Below, piece by piece: positions 9,196 through 17,948 of a stretch of DNA of 64,000 bases. Below the pieces are notes generated by a model. The model worked only from the letters and a program-made list of their open reading frames with translations. It made no database searches and was not told the DNA's origin. The position numbers were made by a program, and so were the translations under genes. Source of the stretch: Allobosea sp. (GTDB taxonomy: Bacteria; Pseudomonadota; Alphaproteobacteria; Rhizobiales; Beijerinckiaceae); NCBI RefSeq assembly GCF_017308015.1, contig NZ_JAFKFW010000011.1, positions 58,816 through 122,815 of the forward strand, written 5' to 3'. Position 1 is the stretch's first letter. Each line of letters opens with the position of its first letter.

Positions 9196-9936
9196 TCACA
9201 GCCGCCGCCCCTCGCCCGGCACGAGCACCATTGCGAAATAGGGCGCCTCGTCATCGGTCTTGTCGGCGAGGCGCGCCACGACCTGCCGGGCCATGGTCGC
9301 GCGCTCGACATAGATCGCGCGCCCTTCCAGCCCGGCGGCCACGAGCGCGCGGCGCACCTTCGGCAGGTTGCGGCCGAGCTTCATGATCACGGCTGCGTCG
9401 GTATCAGCCAACCGGCGCGCCAGTTCCGCCTCCGACAGCGTGCCGGGCAGCACGGTCATCACGTCGTCGCCCCAGGTGATCGGCGCGCCGGCCTCGCCCC
9501 AGGCGCCGGTCATCCCGGTGACGCCGGGCACCACCTCGGTCGGGAAGCGGTGGCTGAGCCGACGCCACAGATGCATGAAGGAGCCATAGAAGAACGGATC
9601 GCCGTCGCAGAGCACGGCGAGCGTCCGCCCGGCCTGCATCTCGACGGCCAGCCGCTCGGCCGCCTCCTCGTAGAAGGCCGCAATCGGGCCGTCGTAATCG
9701 GGCTCGCCGACGCTGGCCTCGATCGTTACCGGGAAGGCGAGCTCGATCTCGCGGGCCGGATCAGGCGCGATGATCGCGTCCGCCGTGCCGCGGGCGTTGC
9801 CGCGCCTGCCGCGCTTGCAGAAATGCACGAGACGGTCGGCCGTGGTGATGATCTCGCGCGCCCTGACGGTCATCAGGTCCGGAGCGCCCGGCCCGAGGCC
9901 GACGCCGTAGAGCAGGGTCCTGTTCGTCCCGCTCAT
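9196..9936 (-). CDS. cobI: Precorrin-2 C20-methyltransferase CobI
   Basis: A 246-residue tetrapyrrole methylase. LLYGVGLGPGAPDLMTVRA is the SAM-binding start, followed by LCDGDPFFYGSFMHLW and VVPGVTGMTGAWGEAGAPI, characteristic of CobI/CbiL. It makes precorrin-3A from precorrin-2. It starts four bases after the cobH stop, in the same strand and run, and is followed by the palindromic repeat before cobJ. Confidence 0.95.
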   Translation of the reverse strand: MSGTNRTLLYGVGLGPGAPDLMTVRAREIITTADRLVHFCKRGRRGNARGTADAIIAPDPAREIELAFPVTIEASVGEPDYDGPIAAFYEEAAERLAVEMQAGRTLAVLCDGDPFFYGSFMHLWRRLSHRFPTEVVPGVTGMTGAWGEAGAPITWGDDVMTVLPGTLSEAELARRLADTDAAVIMKLGRNLPKVRRALVAAGLEGRAIYVERATMARQVVARLADKTDDEAPYFAMVLVPGEGRRL

Positions 9937-9939
9937 CGC

Positions 9940-10572
9940 CTATTCCTTGTCCTGCGCCAGCGCATTGACGGCCGCCGCCGCCATGGCCGAGCCGCCGCGG
10001 CGCCCATGCACGACGACGAAAGGCACGCGCCCATCGTTTGCCAGCGCTTCCTTCGATTCCGCCGCGCCGACGAAGCCGACGGGGATGCCGATCACGGCGG
10101 CAGGCTTCGGCGCCCCGGCGTCGAGCATTTCGAGCAGGCGGAAGAGCGAGGTCGGTGCATTGCCGATCACCACCACGGCGCCGGCAAGCCGGGGCTTCCA
10201 GAGTTCCATCGCGGCAGCGGAGCGGGTCGTGCCCATCTGCGCCGCCAGAGCCGGAACCTGCGGATCGTCGAGCGTGCAGAGAACCTCGTTATTCGCCGGC
10301 AGGCGCGCGCGGGTCACGCCATTCGCCACCATCTTGGCGTCGCAGAGGATCGGCGCGCCGGCCTTGAGCGCGGCCTGCGCGGCCTCCGCGAAACCGGCTG
10401 ATATCTCGACGTCCTTGGGCAGGTCGGTCATGCCGCAGGCATGGATCATGCGGACGACGACGCGCTCGGCCGCCCCGCTGAAGCGGGCGAGGTCGGCCTC
10501 GGCGCGGATGATGGCGAAGGAGCGCTCGTAGATCGCCGCGCCGTCCCGGATATAGTCGTATGCCTTGCTCAA
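9940..10572 (-). CDS. cobH: Precorrin-8X methylmutase CobH
   Basis: A 210-residue CobH/CbiC protein that moves the methyl group from C11 to C12, giving hydrogenobyrinic acid. [20 protein letters not shown] contains the conserved catalytic histidine; [29 protein letters not shown] and [17 protein letters not shown] are further family motifs. The start overlaps the cobG stop by four bases. Confidence 0.96.
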   Translation of the reverse strand: MSKAYDYIRDGAAIYERSFAIIRAEADLARFSGAAERVVVRMIHACGMTDLPKDVEISAGFAEAAQAALKAGAPILCDAKMVANGVTRARLPANNEVLCTLDDPQVPALAAQMGTTRSAAAMELWKPRLAGAVVVIGNAPTSLFRLLEMLDAGAPKPAAVIGIPVGFVGAAESKEALANDGRVPFVVVHGRRGGSAMAAAAVNALAQDKE

Positions 10573-11852
10573 CCCTGCGATCCCATTGAACGCCCGGCCT
10601 TCACCAGCCGGGCGTGAATATCCTGTCCGGGCTGCAATCGCGTGAGCAGCGCCGAAAGGTCAAGCGTCGCGAGCGGCTTGTCCCGCGTCGTCCCGCCCGG
10701 CACGATATCGTAGTTCCCGTCCCGCCCCACCAGCGTGAGATCGGCGGCTGTCGGGTGAGCGCAGGCCTTGACGCAGCCGGAGACATGCAGCGTCACGCCC
10801 TGTACGAGCAGGCTGGCGGCGGCCGCGGCAAGCGCCGCCGCATCGGTCATGGTCGGTGCCTCGGCGCGCGAGCAGGAGGGGCTGCCGGCGCAAGCCTGCA
10901 CCGAGAGGCGAGGATCGTCGTCCTGCGTGATGAGGCCGAGATCGCCGGCCAGCCGCAGCAGTGCCTCTGCTCCGGTGCGATCGAGATCGCGGAAGGCAAG
11001 CCCGCGCCACGGCGAAAGCCGGATGTCGGCCTTTGCCAGTGCGGCGCCGAGCCTGTCGAGCGTCTCCGCATCGCAACGGCCGAAGGGCAGGCCGACGAGC
11101 GTAGCGAACCGATCGTTTTCCAGCGCGAACAGCCCGGCGCGTCGGGGTGGCATCCGGGGCGCCGGAGCGGCGGCTTCGGGCAGGGTGCTCAGGCTCGCCA
11201 AGGCTTCGGATGACAGGTCGCGCAGGCGGCGGATCTGATCCGGTGCGGCGGCTCGCAGTGCGGCAAAGTCACGGAGGATCGCTGCCACGGTTGGCGCGGC
11301 TTCGGTGACCGGGATAGGGCCAAGCCAGAGACGATCAGCGAGACACAAGACTGCGCTCCTGGCGTCCATCCCGACCAGCCGGATATCCCCGGAAAAACCA
11401 TCGAGAGCCTGTGCGCCGCCATCGTCCACGACGATGCCGAGCTTGGCCGGCAGGCCATCAACGGTGCGGGCGCGCGGCTCGATCAGCGCAACCAGAGCGG
11501 CGGCGTCGATCAGGCCGGTCGGATCTCGTCCCGCCAGCGGCGAGACCAGCGTCACGCGCTGCGGCCCGTCGCCTTCATGTTCGTCGACGAGCTGCTCCGT
11601 CAGCAGCCGTTCGACGAGCTTCGGATGGCTCTCCGCCGTCACGCCGCGGATCTGCAGATTGGCGCGGGCGGAAATCTCGATGAGCCCGTTGCCATGCTCG
11701 GCCGCCAGCGCCGCGATCCGTTGCAACTGCACAGGCGTCAGCGTCGCGCCGGGCGGATGCAGCCGCACCAGCCAGCCGTCCCCGGTTTCCATCGGTTTCA
11801 GCGTGCTCGGGCACCAGCCGCGCCGCAATGCTTCCTGTGACAGCGCGCTCAT
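10569..11852 (-). CDS. cobG: Precorrin-3B synthase CobG
   Basis: A 427-residue protein of the sulfite/nitrite-reductase-like family. Residues 317-365 carry the iron-sulfur cysteine pattern C-X5-C (ACAGSPSC, Cys321 and Cys327) and C-X3-C ([10 protein letters not shown], Cys360 and Cys364). CobG is the oxygen-using step that marks the aerobic pathway: it hydroxylates C20 and forms the gamma-lactone of precorrin-3B. I chose the ATG at 11852 ([13 protein letters not shown]), which overlaps the cobN stop by four bases; an open frame runs upstream to 12005 but lies wholly within cobN. Confidence 0.93.
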   Translation of the reverse strand: MSALSQEALRRGWCPSTLKPMETGDGWLVRLHPPGATLTPVQLQRIAALAAEHGNGLIEISARANLQIRGVTAESHPKLVERLLTEQLVDEHEGDGPQRVTLVSPLAGRDPTGLIDAAALVALIEPRARTVDGLPAKLGIVVDDGGAQALDGFSGDIRLVGMDARSAVLCLADRLWLGPIPVTEAAPTVAAILRDFAALRAAAPDQIRRLRDLSSEALASLSTLPEAAAPAPRMPPRRAGLFALENDRFATLVGLPFGRCDAETLDRLGAALAKADIRLSPWRGLAFRDLDRTGAEALLRLAGDLGLITQDDDPRLSVQACAGSPSCSRAEAPTMTDAAALAAAAASLLVQGVTLHVSGCVKACAHPTAADLTLVGRDGNYDIVPGGTTRDKPLATLDLSALLTRLQPGQDIHARLVKAGRSMGSQG

Positions 11853-14800
11853 TCCGCCGCTTCCCGCGCGAGGAAGGCGCCGACGGAATTGCGCCGGCTG
11901 GTCCAGAGACCTCGCCGGGCCGCGTCTGTCAGCCGCGAACGGATCGAGGTGGCGGCGGGCGCGTTGGCGGCTTCCAGCGCCGCCCAGACCTGGGGATCGG
12001 CGCAATAGGCCTGGAACACCGCGTCGAACAGCCCGTCGGCGACCGCATCCGTGCTGGCGGCGAAGACGAAGAGCGTGTCGACTGCTTCCGCCAGTTCCGC
12101 CGCGCCGCGCCAGCCATGGGCGAGCTGCGCGGCGATCCAGCGCGGATGCGTTAACCGGCCATGGACGATGCGGGCGATGTCCTCGGCGAGCGTGCGGGCC
12201 TTCGGCGCCTCCGGGTTCGAGCTGTCGAGGCTGTAGAGCGCAGGATCGGTGCCGAGCGCCTTCGCTGCCGCTGCAAGTCCGCCGATGACGTCGGCGGCGC
12301 TGCTGGCTTCGAGGATGTCGCGCCCCGCCGTGTCGCTTACATGGATGAAGGCGTCGGAGACGCGGATGCGATCGGCAAAGCCTGCATCGATCGCAGCCGT
12401 GCCTTCCGCCCCGCCATAGGCATGGTCCGACGCCGCGAGATAGGCGGCACCCAATTCCTCGCGGTGCGTCCAGTTGCCGTCGAGGGCACGGTCGGCCATC
12501 GCCGCGCCATAGCGGCCGGGCGCGGCGCCGAAGATGCGCGCTCCGTGCTCGCCGCGGCGGCGGGCGGCGGCGGGCTCGTTCCAGTCATCCGTCTCGTCCA
12601 GCGCAGCCACGGCCCGCGCGGCCTGGTCGAGAAGCGCGATCTGGCCCGGAAACGTGTCGCGGAAGGTGCCGGAAATGCGCAACGTCACGTCGAGACGCGG
12701 ATAGGAGAGCTTCGGCTGCGGCACGACGCTGAAGCCCGTGACGCGGGTCGAAGCATTGTCCCAGATCGGCTCGATGCCCATCAGTGCCAGCGCGTGCGCG
12801 ATATCTTCGCCTCCGGAGCGGAGCGTCGGCGAAGCCCACAGGTCCATGACGATCCGGCGGGGATAGTCGCCGTGATCCTGGAGATGGCGCGAGACCACCG
12901 CCTGCGCCGCCAGTCGACCCAATCGCGCAGCGGCACGTGTCGGGATGGCGCGGGGATCGAGCGTCGAGAGGTTGCGCCCGGTCGGCAGCACGTCGGGCCG
13001 GCCACGATGCGGAGCGCCTGCCGGGCCGGGCGCGACGAAACGACCATCGAGCGCGGCGAGAAGGTTTTCGCGCTCGTTGCGGGCGGATTCTAGATCGATC
13101 TCGGAACGGCCGAAGACATGCAGCCCGTCGCGGAAGGGCAATTCGGCGATGTCGCAGAGATGCGCGTCGAGACGCGTCAACGCCTCGTTCATCTCGGTAT
13201 CGGCGGCGACGCCGCAGGAGGCAGCGAGCCCGCTCGCCTCGGCCCGCGCCCGGATTTCGCTGGCGACGACATCTGCCCGGCGCGGATCGAGCACCTGAGC
13301 CTGCGAAAACTCCTCGACGAGGTCGCGCAGCAAGGCGGTTTCGCCGGCGGCTTCCGTCTCGGCTAGAGGCGGCGGCAGATGGCCGAGCGTGACGGCCGAG
13401 AGCCGCCGCTTGGCCGGCGCGGCCTCGCCGGGATCGTCGACGACGTATGGATAGATCATCGGCAACCCGCCGACGGCGAGGCGGGGCCAGCAGGCCGCCG
13501 AGAGCGCCACCGCCTTGCCCGGCAGCCATTCCGTTGTGCCATGCGTGCCCAGATGGATCAGCGCATCGATGGCTTCCGCCTCACGCAGCGCGAGGTAGAA
13601 CGCGAGGTAGCCATGACCCGGCGGCGCGTCGGGGTCGTGATAGCGTGCCTTGCGGTCGGGCGTGGCGTCGCGTGGCGGCTGCAGGGCGACGGTAAGGTGG
13701 CCGCAGCGCACGGCGCGGAAATGGAAGGCGCCGTCGCGGCAGGCGGGGTCGGTCTCCGGCGCGCCGTGGCTGGCAAGAAGGGTCTCACGGGCCGCGGCAG
13801 GAATGGTGTCGAACCAGTCTCGGTAGGTCGCGAGCGGAATGCTCAGCTCTGCAGGACCCGTCGTCAGGGCAGCCATCAAAGCCTGGCCATTCAGGTGGGG
13901 GGCATCGAGCGTGTAGCCGGCATTATCCAGCAACTCCCGGATCGCCGTCACGCTCGCCGGCGTGTCGAGCCCGACGGCGAAGCCGGCACGTCCGCCGCGC
14001 GCGGGATAATCCGACATCACCAGTGCCAGCCGGCGCCCGGCGGCCGGTTTGCGCGCCAATGCGACCCAGCCCGCCGCCAGATCGGCCAGCCCGGCAATGC
14101 CCTCCGCATCGGGCACGAGCCGGCGGATGGACAGGCCGGCCGCCGGGCCGGTCTCGTCCGCCTTGAAGGCAACGGGGATCGCACCGATGCGCCCGTCGAA
14201 TTCCGGCAGCGCCACCTGCATGGCGAGATCGGCGGCCGATAGCCCGCGCGGCGATGCCTCCCAGGCCTCGCGGGGGCTGCCGACCGGCACCGCCTGCAGG
14301 ATCGGGCAATCGGCGCCGTCGAGCACGAAATCCGCGCCTTCGCGGGCGGAGAAGGCGGTGGTGGTGATGATCAGCGCGGGCTTCGGGATCGCAAGCAGCG
14401 CCGCGAGCTCGGTGGTGACGGCGGGGTCTTTCAGGCTGGTCAGCGCGAGCGGCAAGGGTGCGAGGCCGCGTGCGGTCAGCGTGGTGGCAATCGCTTCACC
14501 CATGGCGGTGTCGCCCGCTGCGACGCCGGAGCGGTAGAGCAGGATCGGGACGAGTGCGCGATCGCGGGGCAGGGTGGCGAGTGCTGCGCGCCAGGGCAGG
14601 GGACGACCACCGGCGCCAAGCGCGAAGAAGGATGGCAGCGGGACGGGAGCGAGGTCCGTATCGTTCCGCTCAGGCTTATCCGCCTGATATCCTTCGATCC
14701 GCCGCAAGAGTCGCCGCATGTTCTCGGCACCGCCGCCCGCCTGGAAGTAGGCCTGCAGCTCTGCCGTGAATTCCGCCGGCACCGTCGCATGCTCGCCAAG

Positions 14801-15160
14801 CCGAGGATCGTCCCGCTTGTCTCCGGGGAGGATCACGAGCGGAATGCTGCGCTCGCGGCAGGCGATACCGAGCTGCTCGATGCCGTAGCGCCAGTAATCC
14901 AGCCCGCCGAGGCAGCGCACCAGCACGAAGCGGCATTGCGCCGCCGTCTTCTCGATGAGGAAATCAATCGAGAGCGGATGCTTCAGGCGTCGGAGCGGCG
15001 CGAGCCGCACCGACAGATTGCTGCCGCCTGCCGCCACCGCCAGCGCCGAAAGGTCGCTGTCGGTGAAGGACAGGACGAGCACGTCTCCCGGCGGCAAGGC
15101 GAGATCGACGGCGTCCTCGCCGTCGTCGAGCCTGATCTCGCTGGTCGGGAGAAGGTGCAT
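11849..15160 (-). CDS. cobN: Cobaltochelatase subunit CobN
   Basis: A 1103-residue CobN/magnesium-chelatase H-type protein, the large subunit that binds hydrogenobyrinic a,c-diamide and cobalt. The conserved LIHLGTHGTTEWLPGKAV motif is near residue 533, and the rest aligns in style with the family. It is shorter than the roughly 1250-1275 residues usual for aerobic CobN, but no frameshift is evident and the N-terminus is plausible. CobS and CobT, the ATPase partners, are not in this window. It ends overlapping cobG and begins nine bases after cobW. Confidence 0.95.
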   Translation of the reverse strand: MHLLPTSEIRLDDGEDAVDLALPPGDVLVLSFTDSDLSALAVAAGGSNLSVRLAPLRRLKHPLSIDFLIEKTAAQCRFVLVRCLGGLDYWRYGIEQLGIACRERSIPLVILPGDKRDDPRLGEHATVPAEFTAELQAYFQAGGGAENMRRLLRRIEGYQADKPERNDTDLAPVPLPSFFALGAGGRPLPWRAALATLPRDRALVPILLYRSGVAAGDTAMGEAIATTLTARGLAPLPLALTSLKDPAVTTELAALLAIPKPALIITTTAFSAREGADFVLDGADCPILQAVPVGSPREAWEASPRGLSAADLAMQVALPEFDGRIGAIPVAFKADETGPAAGLSIRRLVPDAEGIAGLADLAAGWVALARKPAAGRRLALVMSDYPARGGRAGFAVGLDTPASVTAIRELLDNAGYTLDAPHLNGQALMAALTTGPAELSIPLATYRDWFDTIPAAARETLLASHGAPETDPACRDGAFHFRAVRCGHLTVALQPPRDATPDRKARYHDPDAPPGHGYLAFYLALREAEAIDALIHLGTHGTTEWLPGKAVALSAACWPRLAVGGLPMIYPYVVDDPGEAAPAKRRLSAVTLGHLPPPLAETEAAGETALLRDLVEEFSQAQVLDPRRADVVASEIRARAEASGLAASCGVAADTEMNEALTRLDAHLCDIAELPFRDGLHVFGRSEIDLESARNERENLLAALDGRFVAPGPAGAPHRGRPDVLPTGRNLSTLDPRAIPTRAAARLGRLAAQAVVSRHLQDHGDYPRRIVMDLWASPTLRSGGEDIAHALALMGIEPIWDNASTRVTGFSVVPQPKLSYPRLDVTLRISGTFRDTFPGQIALLDQAARAVAALDETDDWNEPAAARRRGEHGARIFGAAPGRYGAAMADRALDGNWTHREELGAAYLAASDHAYGGAEGTAAIDAGFADRIRVSDAFIHVSDTAGRDILEASSAADVIGGLAAAAKALGTDPALYSLDSSNPEAPKARTLAEDIARIVHGRLTHPRWIAAQLAHGWRGAAELAEAVDTLFVFAASTDAVADGLFDAVFQAYCADPQVWAALEAANAPAATSIRSRLTDAARRGLWTSRRNSVGAFLAREAAE

Positions 15161-15169
15161 CGGCCGATG

Positions 15170-16225
15170 TTACGCCCCCGCGAGAGCCGCTTCCACGGCC
15201 TTGAGGTCGAAGCCCTTGAGGCCGATCACGGTGAGGCGGCCGTCGCGTGGCTCGCTCGCGCCCCAGGCCCGGTCGAAATGATGCCCGACGCGGCGGCCGA
15301 CGCCCTGCACGACGAGCCGCATCGGCTTGCCCGTCACGGCGGTGAAGCCCTTGAGCCGCAGGACGCCTTCGGCTTCGGCAGCCTTGGCGACGCGCGCCGT
15401 CAGTTCTTCCGGCGAGAGACCGGCCGGCAGCGGCACGGCGACCGAGTCGAAGTCGTCATGGTCGTGATCGTGCTCGCCTTCGCCATGATGCGAGGGGCGG
15501 GCGGCGAGATCGTTCTCGGCGGCGGCGCCGAGGCCCACGATCAGCGCCGGCTCGACCTTGCCATGGGCCGTCTCGACGATCTTGATCGCCTTGGGCAGGT
15601 GCTCGGCGATCTCGGCCTTGACCCGCGCGCGGCCGGCCTCGTCGACGAGGTCGCTCTTGTTGAGCAGGATCAGGTCGGCGCAGAGGATCTGGTCCTCGAA
15701 CACCTCTTCCAGCGGATTGTCGTGATCGACGGAGGCGTCGGCCGCCTTCTGCGCCGCGAGCGCTTCCGGATCATCCGCGAACTGGCCCTCGGCCACGGCC
15801 GGGCCGTCGACTACGGCGATGACGCCGTCGACGGTGACGCGAGAGCGGATCGCCGGCCAGTTGAACGCCGTGACGAGCGGTTTCGGCAGGGCGAGGCCGG
15901 AGGTCTCGATCAGGATGTGCTCGGGCGGGTTCGGGCGGTTCAGCAGCTTCTCCAGTGCCGGCACGAAATCGTCGGCGACGGTGCAGCAGATGCAGCCGTT
16001 CGGCAGCTCGACCACGTCCTCGTCGCTGCAGCCGGCGATGCCGCAGCCCTTCAGGAATTCGCCGTCGAAGCCGAGGTCGCCGAACTCGTTGACGAGCACG
16101 GCGAGCTTCTTGCCCTGCGCGTTCTCGAGGAGGTGGCGCACCAGCGTCGTCTTTCCGGCGCCGAGGAAGCCGGTGATGATCGTGCAGGGCGTCTTGCCCA
16201 GATTGGCGGTCTGCGGAGCATTCAT
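15170..16225 (-). CDS. cobW: CobW-family GTPase/metallochaperone
   Basis: A 351-residue G3E-family GTPase. Residues 19-26 are the P-loop (GFLGAGKT), 77-81 the metal-binding GCICC motif, 189-192 the NKSD guanine motif, and 246-260 a His/Asp/Glu-rich linker (HHGEGEHDHDHDDFD) before the CobW C-terminal domain. Proteins of this family deliver metal ions; the location between cobN and the cobalt transporter genes suggests cobalt supply to the chelatase. I chose the ATG at 16225; the open frame upstream is out of character. Confidence 0.94.
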   Translation of the reverse strand: MNAPQTANLGKTPCTIITGFLGAGKTTLVRHLLENAQGKKLAVLVNEFGDLGFDGEFLKGCGIAGCSDEDVVELPNGCICCTVADDFVPALEKLLNRPNPPEHILIETSGLALPKPLVTAFNWPAIRSRVTVDGVIAVVDGPAVAEGQFADDPEALAAQKAADASVDHDNPLEEVFEDQILCADLILLNKSDLVDEAGRARVKAEIAEHLPKAIKIVETAHGKVEPALIVGLGAAAENDLAARPSHHGEGEHDHDHDDFDSVAVPLPAGLSPEELTARVAKAAEAEGVLRLKGFTAVTGKPMRLVVQGVGRRVGHHFDRAWGASEPRDGRLTVIGLKGFDLKAVEAALAGA

Positions 16226-16229
16226 GATG

Positions 16230-16619
16230 TCATCCTTGCTGGCGCGCTGGCAAAGGCGGCACGCGCGCGACCACGCCCTTGCGGAAGGACTGCGGCCGCT
16301 CTTTCCAGGGAACGATGCCGTTGGCGCTGGCGGCATAGGCCTCCGCGGCGCCGACGATCTCGTCGAGATGGGTGTCGGGGTCGAGATCGCCGATCAGATA
16401 GGTCCATTTGCCGTCGGCGCTGAGCGCGATGGTGCAGGGCCGCTTGCAGACGCAGAGGCACTCGACGGGCAGCACGGGGATCGTGCTGCCCTTGGCTTTG
16501 AGCTCGGCGGTGAGCCGCTCCGCCAGCGCCAGTCCCGGCTGGTCGTAACCTTCCGGGAGATCGGCGCGGGCGCGGCGGCAGGCCGTGCAGACATGGATGG
16601 TGAGGTCGCCCCCGGACAT
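16230..16619 (-). CDS. DUF1636 family ferredoxin-like metal-binding protein
   Basis: A 129-residue protein of the DUF1636 family. Six cysteines cluster as C11-X2-C14 (HVCTACRRA) and ECLCVCKRPC (Cys54, 56, 58, 62), resembling a thioredoxin-like 2Fe-2S ferredoxin fold or another metal site. The C-terminus contains IVPWKERPQSFRKGVVARVP. The gene lies between cobW and cbtA behind the cobalamin riboswitch, and the family is commonly found with cobalt uptake genes. Function is not established; electron transfer or metal handling in cobalt uptake or insertion is an inference. I chose the ATG at 16619. Confidence 0.85.
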   Translation of the reverse strand: MSGGDLTIHVCTACRRARADLPEGYDQPGLALAERLTAELKAKGSTIPVLPVECLCVCKRPCTIALSADGKWTYLIGDLDPDTHLDEIVGAAEAYAASANGIVPWKERPQSFRKGVVARVPPLPARQQG

Positions 16620-16629
16620 TGGCTTGCCT

Positions 16630-17370
16630 TCAGGCTTGCGCGGCCCGACGGCTCGCCCAGGGCCAGAGCACGCCGACCATGAAGGCGGTGGCGAGCCAGA
16701 GCGCCGCCTGGATGCCGAGCGAGAGCGACGCGAAATGCGCGGCGACCTCGGCCGGAACCTTGCTCTCCGGCGCGGCCGGATGCGGGGCGCCGACGACATG
16801 CGGCAGCAGGATCAGGACGACGGCGGCAAGCTTGAGCCAGGGCTGATCGAAGCGCAGGAACAGGAAGAGCCCGGCCGCTGTGGCGATGGCGGTCCAGAGC
16901 CACCAAAACTGGCGCTGTTCCAGCGCGGCGGAAGCCGCACCGGGCAGTTCGGGCGCCAGACCCATCGCCGGTGCGAGCCCGAGAGCGAGGAAGCCGCAGG
17001 CACCCCAGACGAGCGCGCGGCTCTGGTCGATCGTATCGCCGGCCGCGATCATGCCGGCGAGCAGCAGCGCCGCGAAGCCGATCGCGGTCGCGATCGTCAC
17101 CGCGCCCGTGAAGAGCGTGCGCTGGAAGCCGTCCTGCGGTTTCCATTCGGCATGGTCGTGGCCGGGCGCATCACCCGCCGGTCCATGCGCGAGAATGAGC
17201 TTCGCTTCGCCGTCGAAGGCGGCCAGCGTCGGCGCCTTCAGCGCGAGCGCCGCCTCATAGGTCTCGGCCTTGAGGATCAGCGGGGTGGTGGTGACATGCT
17301 GCAGGGCGGCGACGATCAAGCCAGCCAGAAGCCCGGCCAGGATGCTGACCGTGAGAACACGCGTGACCAT
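16630..17370 (-). CDS. cbtA: Cobalt transporter subunit CbtA
   Basis: A 246-residue integral membrane protein with about five to six hydrophobic segments. The start MVTRVLTVSILAGLLAGL, the HDHAEWKPQDGFQRT loop, RALVWGACGFLALGLAPAMG and a C-terminal GVLWPWASRR match CbtA, predicted to form a cobalt transporter with CbtB. It lies 12 bases downstream of cbtB and under the cobalamin riboswitch. Transport is inferred from riboswitch-linked occurrence in the family. Confidence 0.88.
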   Translation of the reverse strand: MVTRVLTVSILAGLLAGLIVAALQHVTTTPLILKAETYEAALALKAPTLAAFDGEAKLILAHGPAGDAPGHDHAEWKPQDGFQRTLFTGAVTIATAIGFAALLLAGMIAAGDTIDQSRALVWGACGFLALGLAPAMGLAPELPGAASAALEQRQFWWLWTAIATAAGLFLFLRFDQPWLKLAAVVLILLPHVVGAPHPAAPESKVPAEVAAHFASLSLGIQAALWLATAFMVGVLWPWASRRAAQA

Positions 17371-17382
17371 GATGGCTTTCCC

Positions 17383-17559
17383 TCAGTGGCAGGGAAAGGC
17401 GAGGCCGTGACGGGTGTCGTGCGCGGCGTTGTGGACATCGGTCGAGGCCGCGAAGCCGGTCGTGTAGATCAGCGCGAGGCCGATCACGAGCGCGGCCGCG
17501 ACCGCCTTGACGCGTTCCGAAACGCTGAGTGTGGGTGTGGAAACCGAAACGGTGTTCAT
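17383..17559 (-). CDS. cbtB: Cobalt transporter subunit CbtB (58 aa)
   Basis: A small gene that automated callers may miss. Translating the minus strand from the ATG at 17559 gives 58 residues: a short N-terminus (MNTVSVSTPTLSVSERV), one transmembrane helix (AAALVIGLALIYTTGFA) and a His-rich tail ending HGLAFPCH. That is the CbtB pattern: one helix with a histidine-containing C-terminus thought to bind cobalt. It is the first gene after the cobalamin riboswitch, with 49 bases between, and cbtA follows directly. Confidence 0.9.
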   Translation of the reverse strand: MNTVSVSTPTLSVSERVKAVAAALVIGLALIYTTGFAASTDVHNAAHDTRHGLAFPCH

Positions 17560-17608
17560 AGGCGTTCTCCGTGGCCGCCCCGCCGGCAGCCGGTTGGATC
17601 TCTGCGGG

Positions 17609-17780
17609 TCGACGGCAGGTCTCCTGGCTCGCGGATTTGGCGCCCCTTGCCGCCTTCCCGGAGCGAGCTCCAGTGGCCGATGGCGAAGAACATCCGCTTA
17701 CAGTTGCGGGGGCAGCCGCGGCATTGGGCAAGACAAGCCCGCACCGCGTTCCCTTTTCACCTCCTTGCGGAGGCACCGTC
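17609..17780 (-). promoter_or_regulatory. Cobalamin (AdoCbl) riboswitch
   Basis: Read on the minus strand the region contains all landmarks of the cobalamin riboswitch in order: GGTGCCTCC near the 5' end, GGTGAAAAGGGAA, the B12 box GCCCCCGCAACTGTAAGCGG, GCCACTG, GGGAAGGCG, and GAGCCAGGAGACCTGCC at the 3' end. It lies directly upstream of cbtB and should repress the downstream cobalt-uptake and cob genes when adenosylcobalamin is abundant. Confidence 0.97.
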
Positions 17781-17788
17781 GGCGATCA

Positions 17789-17817
17789 TCATTAGCCATC
17801 GCCGTGCCGCTGTGCAA
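17789..17817 (-). promoter_or_regulatory. Candidate promoter for the cbt-cob operon
   Basis: On the minus strand, TTGCAC (17817-17812) and TAATGA (17794-17789) are separated by exactly 17 bases and would start transcription about five bases before the first conserved base of the riboswitch. The -35 match is modest; position is the main support. Confidence 0.4.
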
Positions 17818-17830
17818 TGCAGTGCGCGTC

Positions 17831-17871
17831 GCAAGGGCGCCATTCTCGGGCTCGCCCCGAGAATCCCTTGC
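17831..17871. repeat. Palindromic hairpin between riboswitch and cobU
   Basis: Gcaaggg (17831-17837) pairs with cccttgc (17865-17871), and attctcggg (17842-17850) with cccgagaat (17856-17864). A second half-palindrome, atgccccgggtcgcgcccga plus gcat, follows at about 17905-17930. The gcccgag(c/a)atgacg end recurs at about 19127-19141 after cobO, suggesting remnants of a dispersed repeat. No T-run follows, so it is not a clear terminator. Confidence 0.55.
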
Positions 17872-17948
17872 AGGAAGGGGCTCCGGTGCCTCCTTGGGAT
17901 CGAGATGCCCCGGGTCGCGCCCGAGCATGACGGCAGAGGATCTTTCGA

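Noticed and set aside
9009-9311. N-terminal extension of cobJ up to 9311
   Set aside because: It would translate the palindromic repeat and overlap cobI antisense-free frame; SLTIVGLGPG at 9008 is the natural start of the methylase.
14789-16423. A 544-codon plus-strand open frame opposite cobN and cobW
   Set aside because: Opposes CobN and CobW, whose motifs are unmistakable; no recognisable domain.
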